This document shows positions 1 to 8,115 of a DNA stretch of 49,337 bases, in pieces. Each line of letters opens with the position of its first letter. The stretch's first letter is position 1. Origin of the DNA: Chromatiales bacterium (GTDB lineage Bacteria > Pseudomonadota > Gammaproteobacteria > Steroidobacterales > Woeseiaceae); assembly GCA_004282875.1 (NCBI GenBank), contig SHLT01000007.1, positions 1-49,337 on the forward strand. The letters are read 5' to 3'. Below the pieces are notes generated by a model. That model worked only from the letters and a program-made list of their open reading frames with translations, had not been told where the DNA came from and did not search any database. The position numbers were made by a program, and so were the translations under genes.

Positions 1-309
1 CCGAGATCATTGACGACTTCATTGACCGTGTCTTCATCGTCCTCTTCGACCGCCATGTCGAGAAGCTCGCCAGCCTCGGCAAGCCCGGACGTGATCTTGT
101 CGAGGCCCGCTACGACCTGCTCGAGCTTCGCCCGTTCCTGCCCCAGCGCCTGTGCACGCTCGGGCTCATTCCAGACATCGGGTTGTTCGAGTTCGCGCTG
201 AACTTCGGTCAGGCGTTCCGCCTTGGCCTCATAGTCAAAGATACCTCCTCAACGCATCGGAGCGTTCGGCAAGGTCGGCAATCGTCTGTTTGATCGGGGT
301 TGTTTCCAT
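1..309 (-). CDS. prfB: Peptide chain release factor 2, N-terminal part (programmed frameshift)
   Basis: RF2 recognises UGA and UAA stop codons on the ribosome. Only the 5' part is in the window; the gene runs off the left edge. Reading starts at the ATG at 309 (METTPIKQ), gives 24 codons and meets an in-frame TGA at 237-235. A +1 shift at CTT TGA C continues into DYEAKAERL and then a typical RF2 helical N-terminal domain. No single open frame therefore covers it. It lies 40 nt downstream of recJ on the same strand, and recJ-prfB (usually followed by lysS) is a known gene order. Identity is very secure because of the frameshift signature. Confidence 0.93.
234..249 (-). promoter_or_regulatory. 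RF2 programmed +1 frameshift site
   Basis: On the minus strand the sequence AGGAGG (249-244), TAT, CTT TGA C (240-234) matches the classical prfB recoding signal. An internal Shine-Dalgarno-like sequence sits three bases before the slippery CTT, and the UGA stop is followed by C. When RF2 is scarce, termination at UGA is slow and the ribosome slips +1 to make full-length RF2, so the protein controls its own synthesis. Confidence 0.95.
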
Positions 310-349
310 GAGGATTTCGCTGGTTCGTTGCTGCACAAAAGGCGCGATG

Positions 350-2077
350 TTAGCACGCGTCGGCCATGGTTAGAGGAGCGATTTGCTCGACAACAAGCTG
401 CGGGTTTTCGATCCCGCGATACTCGTTGACGTCGAGCCTGAACGCGAGCTGCACGTTGCCCCGGTAAACCGGTCCCGCCTGGTTGAACGCGATCGCGTCC
501 ACGATGCCGCCACCGCCCGCTGGGCGCACTCTGAGCTTGAGATGGTTTTCACACACCGTGCGCTGCTCCACGATCGAGAAGTCGCCGCTCCACAGGGGTT
601 CGGGGAAAGCCGAACCCCAGGGCCCGGCATCGCGCAGCGAACGTGCAAAGCCCAGGTTGATGGCATCCCCGGGCAACTGTCCGTCCGTCACGATCGCACC
701 GCTGAAATCCGCATGTGGATACAGTCGCGCCATCTGCTCCGCCGCGGCTTCCTTGAAGGCCTCCAGCGCAGCGGCGGATATTGTCAGCCCGGCAGCCATG
801 GCATGACCGCCGAATTTCTCAATCATGCCCGGGTGCATTGCGGATACGGCCTCGAGAAGATCGCGAATATGAACGCCCTGGATCGAACGCGCCGATCCTT
901 TCAGAAACGTCTCGTCTTCGCGGGCAAAAGCGATGACAGGCCGGTGGCAGCGTTCGCGAACGCGCGCCGCAATCAGTCCCACGACGCCCTGGTGCCAGGA
1001 TGTGTCGTACACACAGACGCAGGCGGGCCAGCGCTGGGACCCGAGCTTGTCGACGTAGGAGAAAGCCTGCTCCCGCATGGTCGCCTCGATGTCACGGCGT
1101 TCGCTGTTGATCCGATCAAGCGCCTGCGCATGCTGCATGGCCGTGTTGAAATCGTCGGTCAGCAGGCACTCGATGCCGATAGAAATATCCTCCAGCCGAC
1201 CAGCCGCATTGATTCGCGGCCCCACCGCGAAACCGAGATCAGTGCTGATACAGCGCGCGCTCTGCCTGCCGGCCTGTTTCAGGAGCGCCTGGATACCGAC
1301 GACCGAGTGATTCGCACGGATACGCATCAGACCCTGCTGCACGAGCACCCGGTTGTTATGGTCGAGCGGTACGACGTCGGCAACCGTGCCCAGTGCAACA
1401 AGGTCGAGGAACCTGGCCGGCACCCTGGCGGCTCCCTCGACGCCCTGATCTTCCAGCAGGCGTCCAACTCGCGCCATGACATAAAAAGCAACGCCGACTC
1501 CGGCGAGGTTGCGGCTCGGAAAACGACTGCCTTCGAGATTCGGATTGACGATAACGGCGGCGTCCGGAAGTTCCTCGGCAGGCAGGTGATGATCGGTAAC
1601 CAGGACCGGAATACCAAGCTGGTTCGCTTCGGCGACGCCAGCAACGCTCGACACGCCATTGTCGACGGTAATCAGCAGGGCCGGCGAACTGCGCGCAGCC
1701 ACCCGCACGATTTCAGGTGTCAGGCCGTAGCCATATTCAAAGCGATTTGGCACGAGGTACTCGACATCGGCGAAGCCGAAGTCGCGCAGACAGCGCAGCA
1801 CCAATGCGGTACTGGTCGCACCGTCGACGTCGAAGTCACCGATTACAATGATCTTGCGGTCGCGGTTGGCAATCACGAGCTCAGCGGCGGTGTCGACGCT
1901 CTCCAATGCACCCACGGGTGCGAGTTTTGCCAGGCCATAATCGAGTTGGCTCGCCTGGGTCAGCCCGCGCATCGCGTAGAGCCTTGCATGCAATGGATCG
2001 ATATCGCCGAGCGCTGCCATATCCCTGGCGCTGGGCATCGGGCGGGCGACGATCGGCCTGACACGTTGCCCGGTCAT
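350..2077 (-). CDS. recJ: Single-stranded-DNA-specific exonuclease RecJ
   Basis: RecJ is a 5'-3' exonuclease on single-stranded DNA acting in RecFOR recombination and mismatch repair. The 575-residue protein has the usual length. The DHH phosphoesterase core is visible: GDFDVDGATS near residue 80, TVDNG near 135 and VTDHH near 160, supplying metal-binding Asp and His residues. The DHHA1 domain follows, with GGHAMAAG near residue 420. The ATG at 2077 overlaps the end of the preceding RpfE-like gene by 4 nt (ATGA type), which implies translational coupling. prfB follows 40 nt downstream. Confidence 0.95.
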   Translation of the reverse strand: MTGQRVRPIVARPMPSARDMAALGDIDPLHARLYAMRGLTQASQLDYGLAKLAPVGALESVDTAAELVIANRDRKIIVIGDFDVDGATSTALVLRCLRDFGFADVEYLVPNRFEYGYGLTPEIVRVAARSSPALLITVDNGVSSVAGVAEANQLGIPVLVTDHHLPAEELPDAAVIVNPNLEGSRFPSRNLAGVGVAFYVMARVGRLLEDQGVEGAARVPARFLDLVALGTVADVVPLDHNNRVLVQQGLMRIRANHSVVGIQALLKQAGRQSARCISTDLGFAVGPRINAAGRLEDISIGIECLLTDDFNTAMQHAQALDRINSERRDIEATMREQAFSYVDKLGSQRWPACVCVYDTSWHQGVVGLIAARVRERCHRPVIAFAREDETFLKGSARSIQGVHIRDLLEAVSAMHPGMIEKFGGHAMAAGLTISAAALEAFKEAAAEQMARLYPHADFSGAIVTDGQLPGDAINLGFARSLRDAGPWGSAFPEPLWSGDFSIVEQRTVCENHLKLRVRPAGGGGIVDAIAFNQAGPVYRGNVQLAFRLDVNEYRGIENPQLVVEQIAPLTMADAC

Positions 2078-3033
2078 GCCAGCAGCTCGTTGTCGCGGCG
2101 CCAGAACTTGAGCGTATCCGAGCGGCGAACCTCGGCGCGCAGACCATCGCGCGAAAGCAGGATCAGCCGGCTGATGCGCTTGCGACGCAGCAGTTCGCGC
2201 AGTTCCTTCAGGTACCTAACCAGGGACTCGGGCGCCATATCGCCATCCGGTGTCACTGCCACAAATCCATGCACCGAGGCATCGGCGCAGGCAGCAAAGC
2301 TGCCCGGCCACAGATCCGCGTCGGCGGTCGCACTCTCCCAGTACCCGAGAAGCAACGGGTCATCGGTGAAGATGGGGGGCTGCGTCCGCATGACCTTTTC
2401 CGGCGCTTTCCCACCCCCCCAAAGCCACAAGGAATTGACCGGCGCCTTGCCCTCCTCGACTCGACGAACATTCACCGGGTGTTCGTGCAGCGCCATCTCG
2501 ATTTCACTCAGAATATTGCGGTGCATGACGGTGTGCTCGCCGGTCGGCAGGAATTCACCGGGCTCGCGCTGGTCGATGACGTAGGCAGGCACCATGGCCG
2601 TAGAGATGGGCTCTTCCGCCCGCAGGTAGCCGCAAGTGCCCAGCCGGGCGAAGCCGTAGCCCTGGTCTTCCGCCAGGGTTTCCTGGAGGTGGTCGAACAA
2701 TGGCCGGAGATCAGACGGCGGAATGCCCGTGCGCTGCAGCGCATGCAGTCGCAGATGATCCAGCCTCGGTTCCAGAAACACGGGATCCGCCGCCGCGATC
2801 CACACGGTCGGCTGGTCACCCGTCTGCCCCCACATGCGGAGCGCAGCCAGGCCCTCGTCCGGGTAGGGCAAATTCAGCTCAGTGAGAATGGCGGCCAGTA
2901 GCTCTTGCGGCCTGTCCGACTCGCTCAGGTCGGCCTGCGCCAACCATGCTCTGAGCGACTTGTCAGACAAACGCCCGCCCCGCAGGGGGGGCAGCACGAC
3001 GACCGCAGCGGTTTTGTCATATGATTCATTCAC
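2074..3033 (-). CDS. RpfE-type protein of unknown function, upstream of recJ
   Basis: A 319-residue soluble protein with no signal peptide. It resembles the RpfE type first named in the Xanthomonas rpf cluster, where it also neighbours recJ and prfB. Recognisable points are the SLWLWGGG motif near residue 200 and the HMLH-like stretch HTVMHRN near 165, both reminiscent of cofactor-independent phosphoglycerate mutase-like proteins. Catalytic function is not established. The start is a GTG at 3033. It is read divergently from the Mth938-type gene and overlaps recJ by 4 nt. Family membership rests on motif and context, not on a search. Confidence 0.75.
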   Translation of the reverse strand: MNESYDKTAAVVVLPPLRGGRLSDKSLRAWLAQADLSESDRPQELLAAILTELNLPYPDEGLAALRMWGQTGDQPTVWIAAADPVFLEPRLDHLRLHALQRTGIPPSDLRPLFDHLQETLAEDQGYGFARLGTCGYLRAEEPISTAMVPAYVIDQREPGEFLPTGEHTVMHRNILSEIEMALHEHPVNVRRVEEGKAPVNSLWLWGGGKAPEKVMRTQPPIFTDDPLLLGYWESATADADLWPGSFAACADASVHGFVAVTPDGDMAPESLVRYLKELRELLRRKRISRLILLSRDGLRAEVRRSDTLKFWRRDNELLA

Positions 3034-3063
3034 GATGTGGCGTCGATGGTAAGGGAAGCAGTA

Positions 3064-3429
3064 TTGAAATTCACAAGAGAATTATCAGCCAAGCTCGTGG
3101 TGCGCAGTGTTTCCGCGTCGGTGATTCGCGTCAACGACGATGCGTATGCCGAGTCGATTGCCCTGACCCCTGAAGAGCTGCTCGGCCCATGGCATGACAA
3201 ACGCATTGCCGACCTGTCTGAGGATGATTTTGCGGCCATTCTCAGCTCGGATCCCGAAATTGTCCTGCTGGGTACTGGCGTGAGCAACATCTTCCCGCCA
3301 CGTGAACTGACCTTCGCGTTTGCGCGCAAAGGAATCGGGTTCGAAACCATGGATACCGCGGCCGCTGCGCGGACATTTAACGTACTTGCGAACGAGTCAC
3401 GCAAGGTGGCGGCAGTGCTCTACCTGTAG
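3064..3429 (+). CDS. Mth938-domain protein (DUF498 family)
   Basis: A small soluble protein of the Mth938/DUF498 family, relatives of which include the mitochondrial complex I assembly factor NDUFAF3; the bacterial role is unknown. Supporting stretches are IRVND near residue 22, LTPEELLG near 37, and the PEIVLLGTG core at about 65-75 followed by FETMDTAAAARTFNVLANE, the typical C-terminal half. The frame is open from a GTG at 3037. I prefer the TTG at 3064 (MKFTREL) because AAGGGA lies 8 nt before it and family members start there. It is the only plus-strand gene in the first 7 kb and ends three bases before the rpoS stop. Confidence 0.8.
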   Translation: MKFTRELSAKLVVRSVSASVIRVNDDAYAESIALTPEELLGPWHDKRIADLSEDDFAAILSSDPEIVLLGTGVSNIFPPRELTFAFARKGIGFETMDTAAAARTFNVLANESRKVAAVLYL

Positions 3430-3432
3430 GCG

Positions 3433-4269
3433 TCAGTCCAGGACTACGTCACCCGAAATGCCATTGCTTTCCAGCATCTCTCGCAAGTTCTTCAAAGCGT
3501 CGAGTTGAATCTGGCGTACGCGCTCGCGGGTCACACCGATTTCATTGCCGATTTGTTCGAGCGTCGCACGCCGATACCCATGCAGGCCGAAGCGGCGTTC
3601 AACTACCTCGCGCTGCTTCGCGCCAAGCTCGCAGACCCAGTGATCGACGATGCCGTTGATGATCTCCTGCTGCGCGCAACGGGAAGGCTCTGCCGAACGC
3701 CTTGCGCGCAGTCGCTCCACCGGGCCGTCACCTTCATTGTCGCGGCTGCTGGTTCGAAGCGTGACCCGTTCGTGCAACCCCATTAGCCGCTCAACATCGG
3801 CAACCTCGCGATCGAGATGCTCGGCCAGTTCCTGCATGGACGGCGCGCGATCGAGTTCCTGACGCAAGCGACGTGTGGCGCGGAGGCAGGAATTGATGTC
3901 CTTGATGACATGAATCGGCAGGCGCACGGTCCGTGACTGGTTCATGATGCCGCGCTCGATCGTCTGGCGAATCCACCAGGTGGCATAAGTCGAAAATCGA
4001 AAACCCCGCTCGGGATCGAACTTCTTGACCGCATGAATCAGGCCGAGATTGCCTTCCTCGATGAGATCGAGCAGCGGCAACCCCCGATTGATATAGCGTC
4101 GCGCGATTTTCACGACCAGCCGCAGATTGCTTTCGATCATCCGCTGACGCGCTGCTTCATCGCCACGCTGCGCACGGCGTGCGTACATTTTTTCTTCATC
4201 GGCAGTGAGCAGCGGCGAGATGCCGATCTCGTCGAGGTACTGTCGTGTTGGATCCAGCAACTGTCCCAA
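3433..4269 (-). CDS. rpoS: RNA polymerase sigma factor RpoS
   Basis: Stationary-phase and general-stress sigma factor. Region 1.2 ([11 protein letters not shown]) is followed by SPLLTADEE, a match to the RpoS sequence SPLLTAEEE. Region 2 contains [20 protein letters not shown] and [18 protein letters not shown]. Region 4 contains [12 protein letters not shown] and the helix-turn-helix [10 protein letters not shown]. It follows nlpD, the classic arrangement. The frame is open up to an ATG at 4362 inside nlpD, but those extra 31 residues are Arg-rich and unlike RpoS. The TTG at 4269, with GGGGGG 6 nt upstream, is a better start and gives 278 residues. This is shorter than E. coli RpoS (330), with most of region 1.1 missing. 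Confidence 0.92.
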   Translation of the reverse strand: MGQLLDPTRQYLDEIGISPLLTADEEKMYARRAQRGDEAARQRMIESNLRLVVKIARRYINRGLPLLDLIEEGNLGLIHAVKKFDPERGFRFSTYATWWIRQTIERGIMNQSRTVRLPIHVIKDINSCLRATRRLRQELDRAPSMQELAEHLDREVADVERLMGLHERVTLRTSSRDNEGDGPVERLRARRSAEPSRCAQQEIINGIVDHWVCELGAKQREVVERRFGLHGYRRATLEQIGNEIGVTRERVRQIQLDALKNLREMLESNGISGDVVLD

Positions 4270-4318
4270 AACAAACCCCCCAGTCTGTGGCAAGGCACGA
4301 TTGCTTGAGATCCTGGCT

Positions 4319-5002
4319 TTACCTCGCCGGCAGAAACTGTCGCGGGTTAACCGGCTTGCCATTGCGCCTGATCTCGAAATGCAGTCGCGGCTTGCGTTCT
4401 GGCCCCTCCCCCATCGTCGCTATTCGCTGGCCCTTTTTTACTTCTTGTCCTTCTTTGACCTTTAGCGACGCGGTGTACCCGTAGGCACTCAGGTAGGTGT
4501 CATTATGTTTAAGAATAATAAGCTGACCGTATCCGATCAGTCCACTTCCGGCATACACCACTCGTCCCGAGGCCGCGGCAGTTATGGGCTGCCCGGCCCG
4601 GCCGTTGATCAGGACGCCGGTTCCCGGACCGGGCTTTGCGCCAAACTCGACATTGATTCGGCCGCTCGTGGGCCACGTCCACAACGGGCTCGGCTGGGCC
4701 GGAATAGTCGGCAGAGGCCGCGTGGGCGGCTGCGGCGTGTTGCGGCTCGCCGTCGTCCGGCTGCTCGACCCGCTCGGCGGCGTCAGGCGAATGACCTGGC
4801 CGGGATGAATTAACGAGCCGTCCCCCAGGCGATTCCAGCGCGCAAGAGAATCTGCGTCCTTGCCGTAACGCCAGGCGATGGAAAAGAGAGTCTCGCCCTT
4901 GCGCACGATATGCGTCTGCGGCGAGTCCTGCCACGTCGAACGACCGCCGCAGGACGCGAGCGCCAGTGAGAGGACCAGAATGATTGCGATGCGGGAGCTC
5001 AT
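4319..5002 (-). CDS. nlpD: NlpD-type lipoprotein, LysM plus degenerate M23 peptidase domain (amidase activator)
   Basis: An envelope lipoprotein that in relatives activates peptidoglycan amidases at the division septum. The start is the ATG at 5002 (MSSRIAI), sharing one base with the stop of the preceding gene (TAATG). The signal peptide ends in a lipobox, LASC. A LysM domain follows ([19 protein letters not shown]), then a Ser/Thr/Pro linker and a C-terminal M23 domain. The zinc ligands are degenerate: the usual HxGxD region reads TGVLI, and the HxH motif reads RLHFEIR. It should therefore be enzymatically inactive, as expected of an NlpD/EnvC activator. rpoS follows, and its promoter probably lies within this gene. 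Confidence 0.92.
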   Translation of the reverse strand: MSSRIAIILVLSLALASCGGRSTWQDSPQTHIVRKGETLFSIAWRYGKDADSLARWNRLGDGSLIHPGQVIRLTPPSGSSSRTTASRNTPQPPTRPLPTIPAQPSPLWTWPTSGRINVEFGAKPGPGTGVLINGRAGQPITAAASGRVVYAGSGLIGYGQLIILKHNDTYLSAYGYTASLKVKEGQEVKKGQRIATMGEGPERKPRLHFEIRRNGKPVNPRQFLPAR

Positions 5003-5586
5003 TAGCTCCGCATCATAAGCCACGCGATGACAATTACTGTAACGGCGACCAGTGCCCAGCCGATGCGTTCAATATGCTGGGACAGCGTCGACTCGAAGCG
5101 TTCGCCGCCCAGGCGCACGAGTCCGGCGACCAGGAAGAACCGCGCGGCACGCCCTATCAGCGACCCGATGAAAAATCCTGGCAGGCTCAGCGCTGCCACG
5201 CCGGCGGCGATCGTGAATACTTTGTAGGGAATCGGTGAAAAGCCGGCCACGAATACCACCCACACACCGTAGTCGTCGAACCAGCTCCTCGCCTTGAGAT
5301 AGGCATCCCAGTAGTGCGACTCCCGCAGCCAGGGTTCGATCACCTCGAACATGCCCCAGCCAATGGCATAGCCCGCGAGGCCGCCCAGCACCGAAAAGAC
5401 CGTAGCGATCAACGCGTAACGTGCCCAGCGCCCGCTGTCCGCGAGACACATCGGCGCCAGCATGACGTCAACAGGAATCGGGAAAAACGACGACTCGGCG
5501 AAACTCATGGCACCGAGATAGCGCTCGGCATGTTTGTGCCGCGACCAGCGCAGCACGCGGTCGTACCAGGGCCTGAACAGCGTCAT
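5002..5586 (-). CDS. YqaA/DedA-family inner-membrane protein (VTT domain)
   Basis: A 194-residue integral membrane protein of the VTT (DedA/SNARE-associated) superfamily, resembling E. coli YqaA. FAESSFFPIPVDVMLAPM near residues 29-46 is the characteristic re-entrant segment. The second, GFSPIPYKVFTIAAG, lies near 115-130. Two or three further hydrophobic helices end at IGWALVAVTVIVIAWLMM. DedA relatives have been linked to lipid carrier recycling and envelope homeostasis; the exact substrate here is unknown. It sits between pcm and nlpD, with a 4 nt overlap upstream and a 1 nt overlap downstream. Confidence 0.85.
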   Translation of the reverse strand: MTLFRPWYDRVLRWSRHKHAERYLGAMSFAESSFFPIPVDVMLAPMCLADSGRWARYALIATVFSVLGGLAGYAIGWGMFEVIEPWLRESHYWDAYLKARSWFDDYGVWVVFVAGFSPIPYKVFTIAAGVAALSLPGFFIGSLIGRAARFFLVAGLVRLGGERFESTLSQHIERIGWALVAVTVIVIAWLMMRS

Positions 5587-6215
5587 GAGCGCCCCTTCAC
5601 CAGCGGCACAAAGCTGACCGCGCCAAGCGAGACCTGCTCGTAGTGATCGTCGCGTTTCGTGATTTTGACGAGATCCTGGATGCCCTGCGGACCCACGGGA
5701 ATGATCAGCCTCCCGCCCGGTGCCAGCTGCTCCAGCAACTTCTCGGGAACCTCATTCGGCGCGGCCGTGACGATAATCCCGTCGTAGGGCCCGTATTTGC
5801 GCCAGCCTTCCCAGCCATCGCCGGGCTTGAACTGCACATTGTAGATATCGAGATCACGCAATCTCTGCCGGGTCTTGCGCAGCAGTTCGGGGATTCGTTC
5901 GATCGTGTAGATTTTCTTGACGAGCGGTGCCAGTACCGCCGTCTGGTAGCCGCAGCCGGTCCCGACCTCGAGCACCGTCTCACCCTCGAAGCCGTCGAGC
6001 AGCGCTTCGGTCATGCGCGCCACGACATAGGGCTGGCTAATCGTCTGGCCGAGGCCTATCGGCAGCGCCGTATCCTCGTACGCCCGGCTCGAAAGCGCTT
6101 CATCCACGAACAGGTGCCGCGGGACGTTTCGGATCTGCTCCAGCACGGCTGTGTTGCGGATGCCCTGGTCCCGCAGTCGCTGCACCAGTCGATCGCGGGT
6201 GCGCGCCGACGTCAT
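5583..6215 (-). CDS. pcm: Protein-L-isoaspartate O-methyltransferase
   Basis: Repairs damaged L-isoaspartyl residues in proteins using S-adenosylmethionine. Diagnostic stretches are LPIGLGQTISQPYVVARM near residue 57, the AdoMet-binding motif VLEVGTGCGYQTAVLAPL near 80, GDGWEGW near 130 and VTAAPNEVPE near 147. I use the ATG at 6215 (MTSARTRDRLVQ), preceded by GGAAGG 8 nt upstream and aligned with known Pcm N termini. A GTG at 6254 inside surE is an alternative. The surE-pcm-nlpD-rpoS order is conserved in gammaproteobacteria, and these genes are often linked to stationary-phase survival. Confidence 0.95.
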   Translation of the reverse strand: MTSARTRDRLVQRLRDQGIRNTAVLEQIRNVPRHLFVDEALSSRAYEDTALPIGLGQTISQPYVVARMTEALLDGFEGETVLEVGTGCGYQTAVLAPLVKKIYTIERIPELLRKTRQRLRDLDIYNVQFKPGDGWEGWRKYGPYDGIIVTAAPNEVPEKLLEQLAPGGRLIIPVGPQGIQDLVKITKRDDHYEQVSLGAVSFVPLVKGRS

Positions 6216-6238
6216 GCCGATGCCCTTCCGAACGTCGA

Positions 6239-6997
6239 TCACTTCTTCAGCCACTTCGCGATATCGGGTACCGCCTCGTGCCGGGTCAGGTCGACCTTGA
6301 GCGGTGTCACCGCGGCGGCGCCCTCGGCAATGGCATGGAAATCAGTACCCTCGCCCGTGTCCTGGCCCTCACCCGCTGGGCCGATCCAGTAGATCGGGCG
6401 GCCATAGGGATCCGAGTCTTTCAGAATCTGTTCCGATTTGTGGCGAAAACCAAGCCGCGTGGCGCGAATGCCGTTGAGTTCCGCATAGGGAAGATCGGGA
6501 ACATTGACGTTCAGTACCGTGTCCGGAGCCAGCCCGGCCCGTTCGATCTTCTCGACGAGTTCTACCGCCACCTGCGCGGCCGTCTCGAAATGCGTCAGTT
6601 TGGCGCCGACGAGGGTCTTCCCGACCAGCGACACGGCAATCGTCGGCAAACCGAGGAAACGGCCTTCCATCGCGGCAGCCACCGTGCCGGAGTAAATCAC
6701 GTCGTCCCCGAGGTTCGCGCCATGATTGATTCCGGAGACCACCAGGTCGGGTTCTTCGTCGAGAAGGCCCGTCACCGCAAGATGCACGCAGTCCGACGGC
6801 GTGCCGTCGATCTTGAAGCGATTTTCGCCGTACTGCGAGACCCGCAGAGGCGTCGACAGCGTCAGTGAATTGCTCGCCGCCGACCGGTTGCGATCCGGCG
6901 CCACCACGACGACATCAGCAACCTGCTCGAGCGCGTCAATCAACGCATTGATACCGGTGGCGAGATACCCGTCGTCGTTACTTACGAGGATTTTCAT
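6239..6997 (-). CDS. surE: 5'/3'-nucleotidase SurE
   Basis: A metal-dependent nucleoside monophosphatase linked to stress survival. The protein starts at the ATG at 6997 with the family signature [10 protein letters not shown], whose two Asp residues bind the metal. [11 protein letters not shown] near residue 40 and [26 protein letters not shown] near 88-113 complete the active site. The 252-residue length is normal. The same frame stays open upstream to 7450 without any SurE-like sequence, so that extension is rejected. It is followed by pcm and read divergently from the Smr-domain gene. Unlike in Pseudomonas, truD is not directly upstream but about 5 kb away. Confidence 0.96.
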   Translation of the reverse strand: MKILVSNDDGYLATGINALIDALEQVADVVVVAPDRNRSAASNSLTLSTPLRVSQYGENRFKIDGTPSDCVHLAVTGLLDEEPDLVVSGINHGANLGDDVIYSGTVAAAMEGRFLGLPTIAVSLVGKTLVGAKLTHFETAAQVAVELVEKIERAGLAPDTVLNVNVPDLPYAELNGIRATRLGFRHKSEQILKDSDPYGRPIYWIGPAGEGQDTGEGTDFHAIAEGAAAVTPLKVDLTRHEAVPDIAKWLKK

Positions 6998-7075
6998 TCT
7001 AGGATAGGATTTCCATTCTTGAATTCGACGCGCGCAGCCTTGATTGGCGTGTAAGACGCGCACACTATACCGGCT

Positions 7076-7603
7076 GTGAACGAGAAAGACATCGACGACT
7101 TTCGACGCGCAATGCAAGGCGCCAAGCCCTTGCAGGCGGAAGAGCGTGCGCCCGAAGCAAAGACCAGACCGAAGCCCAAAGCCCGGTTCTCCAAGGCGGA
7201 CGAGCGGCAGGTTCTCGCCGAGAGCCTTGAAGACGACATCGACACCCTCGAGCATGGCTATGGCGCCGCCCTGCGCTTTCACCGCGAGCACGTCGGCAAA
7301 CGCACCATGCGCAAGCTGCAGCGCGGCGGCTACAGCGTCCAGGCCGAGATCGACCTGCACGGCATGACCGTCGACGAAGCCCGGCAGCGCTTGGCCGACT
7401 TTATCGATTACAGCGCGTCCCAGGGCAAGTACTGCGTGCGGGTCGTCCATGGCAAAGGGCTGGGGTCGGGCGATCGAGGCCCTGTACTGAAGAACGCCGT
7501 CAACCGCTGGCTGCGCAAATGGGATTCTGTGCTCGCATTCGTTTCGACCCGCCAGGTCGATGGCGGCACCGGAGCGGTCTACGTGCTGCTCCAGCGGACC
7601 TGA
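7076..7603 (+). CDS. Smr-domain protein (SmrA/YdaL type)
   Basis: A 175-residue protein whose C-terminal half is an Smr domain, the small MutS-related nuclease fold. [14 protein letters not shown] lies near residues 97-110, followed by [17 protein letters not shown], which holds the conserved HGKG. The N-terminal half is charged, with Lys/Arg/Pro-rich sequence, as in other stand-alone Smr proteins. Some relatives nick DNA, and others cleave mRNA at stalled or collided ribosomes; which applies here is unknown. The start is a GTG at 7076. It lies 78 nt from surE, divergently, and ends near a hairpin at 7621. Confidence 0.88.
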   Translation: MNEKDIDDFRRAMQGAKPLQAEERAPEAKTRPKPKARFSKADERQVLAESLEDDIDTLEHGYGAALRFHREHVGKRTMRKLQRGGYSVQAEIDLHGMTVDEARQRLADFIDYSASQGKYCVRVVHGKGLGSGDRGPVLKNAVNRWLRKWDSVLAFVSTRQVDGGTGAVYVLLQRT

Positions 7604-7620
7604 CTACCGTTCTGTTTGAT

Positions 7621-7640
7621 ATCGCGATCTCACTCGCGAT
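7621..7640. terminator. Hairpin between convergent genes
   Basis: A perfect 7-bp stem, ATCGCGA/TCGCGAT, with a 6-nt loop lies 17 nt after the Smr gene stop and 56 nt from the stop of the convergent DUF1330 gene. There is no clear T-run on either side, so this is at best a weak or bidirectional terminator. Confidence 0.3.
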
Positions 7641-7695
7641 GTTCACCATGGTCGTCACCGGCACCGAGCGTTATCAATGCAAAATGTCGAATCGG

Positions 7696-8115
7696 TTAGC
7701 CTGCGAAGCCTTCGCCTTCGTCGGCATCCGAAGTGCGAATCAAGCGGCTGTCGAGTATTGCGGCTTGGCGGTGTTTGACGGCGACACGGTATTCCGGATC
7801 GGTGACCATTTCCAGGAATGCGCCGGCCGAAGGGTATCGGGCAATGAAGATTAGATCCCAATACTCGTCATTCGGGCCAATCAACGTGACTTCTGGTTTG
7901 CCGCGCCAGACTATCTCACCACCCACACGGCGAAAAACCGGGCCGCTTTCTCTACCGTATGCTGCGTAGGCCTCGGCACCGGTGGCCTCGCGCCCATCCT
8001 CGTATGCTGCCTTTCCTCGAAAACGCAACATGTTGAGCATCATGATCGGTTTATCCCGCGGCAACCGTTTGAAGACTTCGAATTGGTCGCGCTCAGGATC
8101 AATGTAGTGGGACAT
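7696..8115 (-). CDS. DUF1330-domain protein
   Basis: A 139-residue soluble protein with the ferredoxin-like DUF1330 fold. Typical stretches are PIMMLNMLRFRGKA near residue 23, AYAAYGRESGPVFRRVGGEIVW near 49-70, and the C-terminal RYPSAGAFLEMVTDPEYRVAVKHRQAAILDSRLI. Members are small dimeric proteins of unknown biochemical role. Its start lies 17 nt inside the end of the acetyltransferase gene on the same strand, so the two are probably co-transcribed. Confidence 0.83.
   Translation of the reverse strand: MSHYIDPERDQFEVFKRLPRDKPIMMLNMLRFRGKAAYEDGREATGAEAYAAYGRESGPVFRRVGGEIVWRGKPEVTLIGPNDEYWDLIFIARYPSAGAFLEMVTDPEYRVAVKHRQAAILDSRLIRTSDADEGEGFAG

Noticed and set aside
2400-2420. A frameshift in the RpfE-like gene at the C-run
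   Set aside because: The run encodes the conserved WLWGGGKAP motif in frame, and the protein continues sensibly on both sides.
383-2584. A 733-codon open frame on the plus strand
   Set aside because: It is antisense to recJ and the RpfE-like gene, both of which have clear family motifs. Its protein is Arg/His-rich with no recognisable domain, typical of antisense frames in GC-rich DNA.
6998-7450. N-terminal extension of SurE (frame open to 7450)
   Set aside because: SurE always begins at the SNDDG segment. The extension is antisense to the Smr-domain gene.
7621-7640. A classical Rho-independent terminator
   Set aside because: The stem is perfect but no T-run follows on either strand, so I list it only as a weak hairpin.
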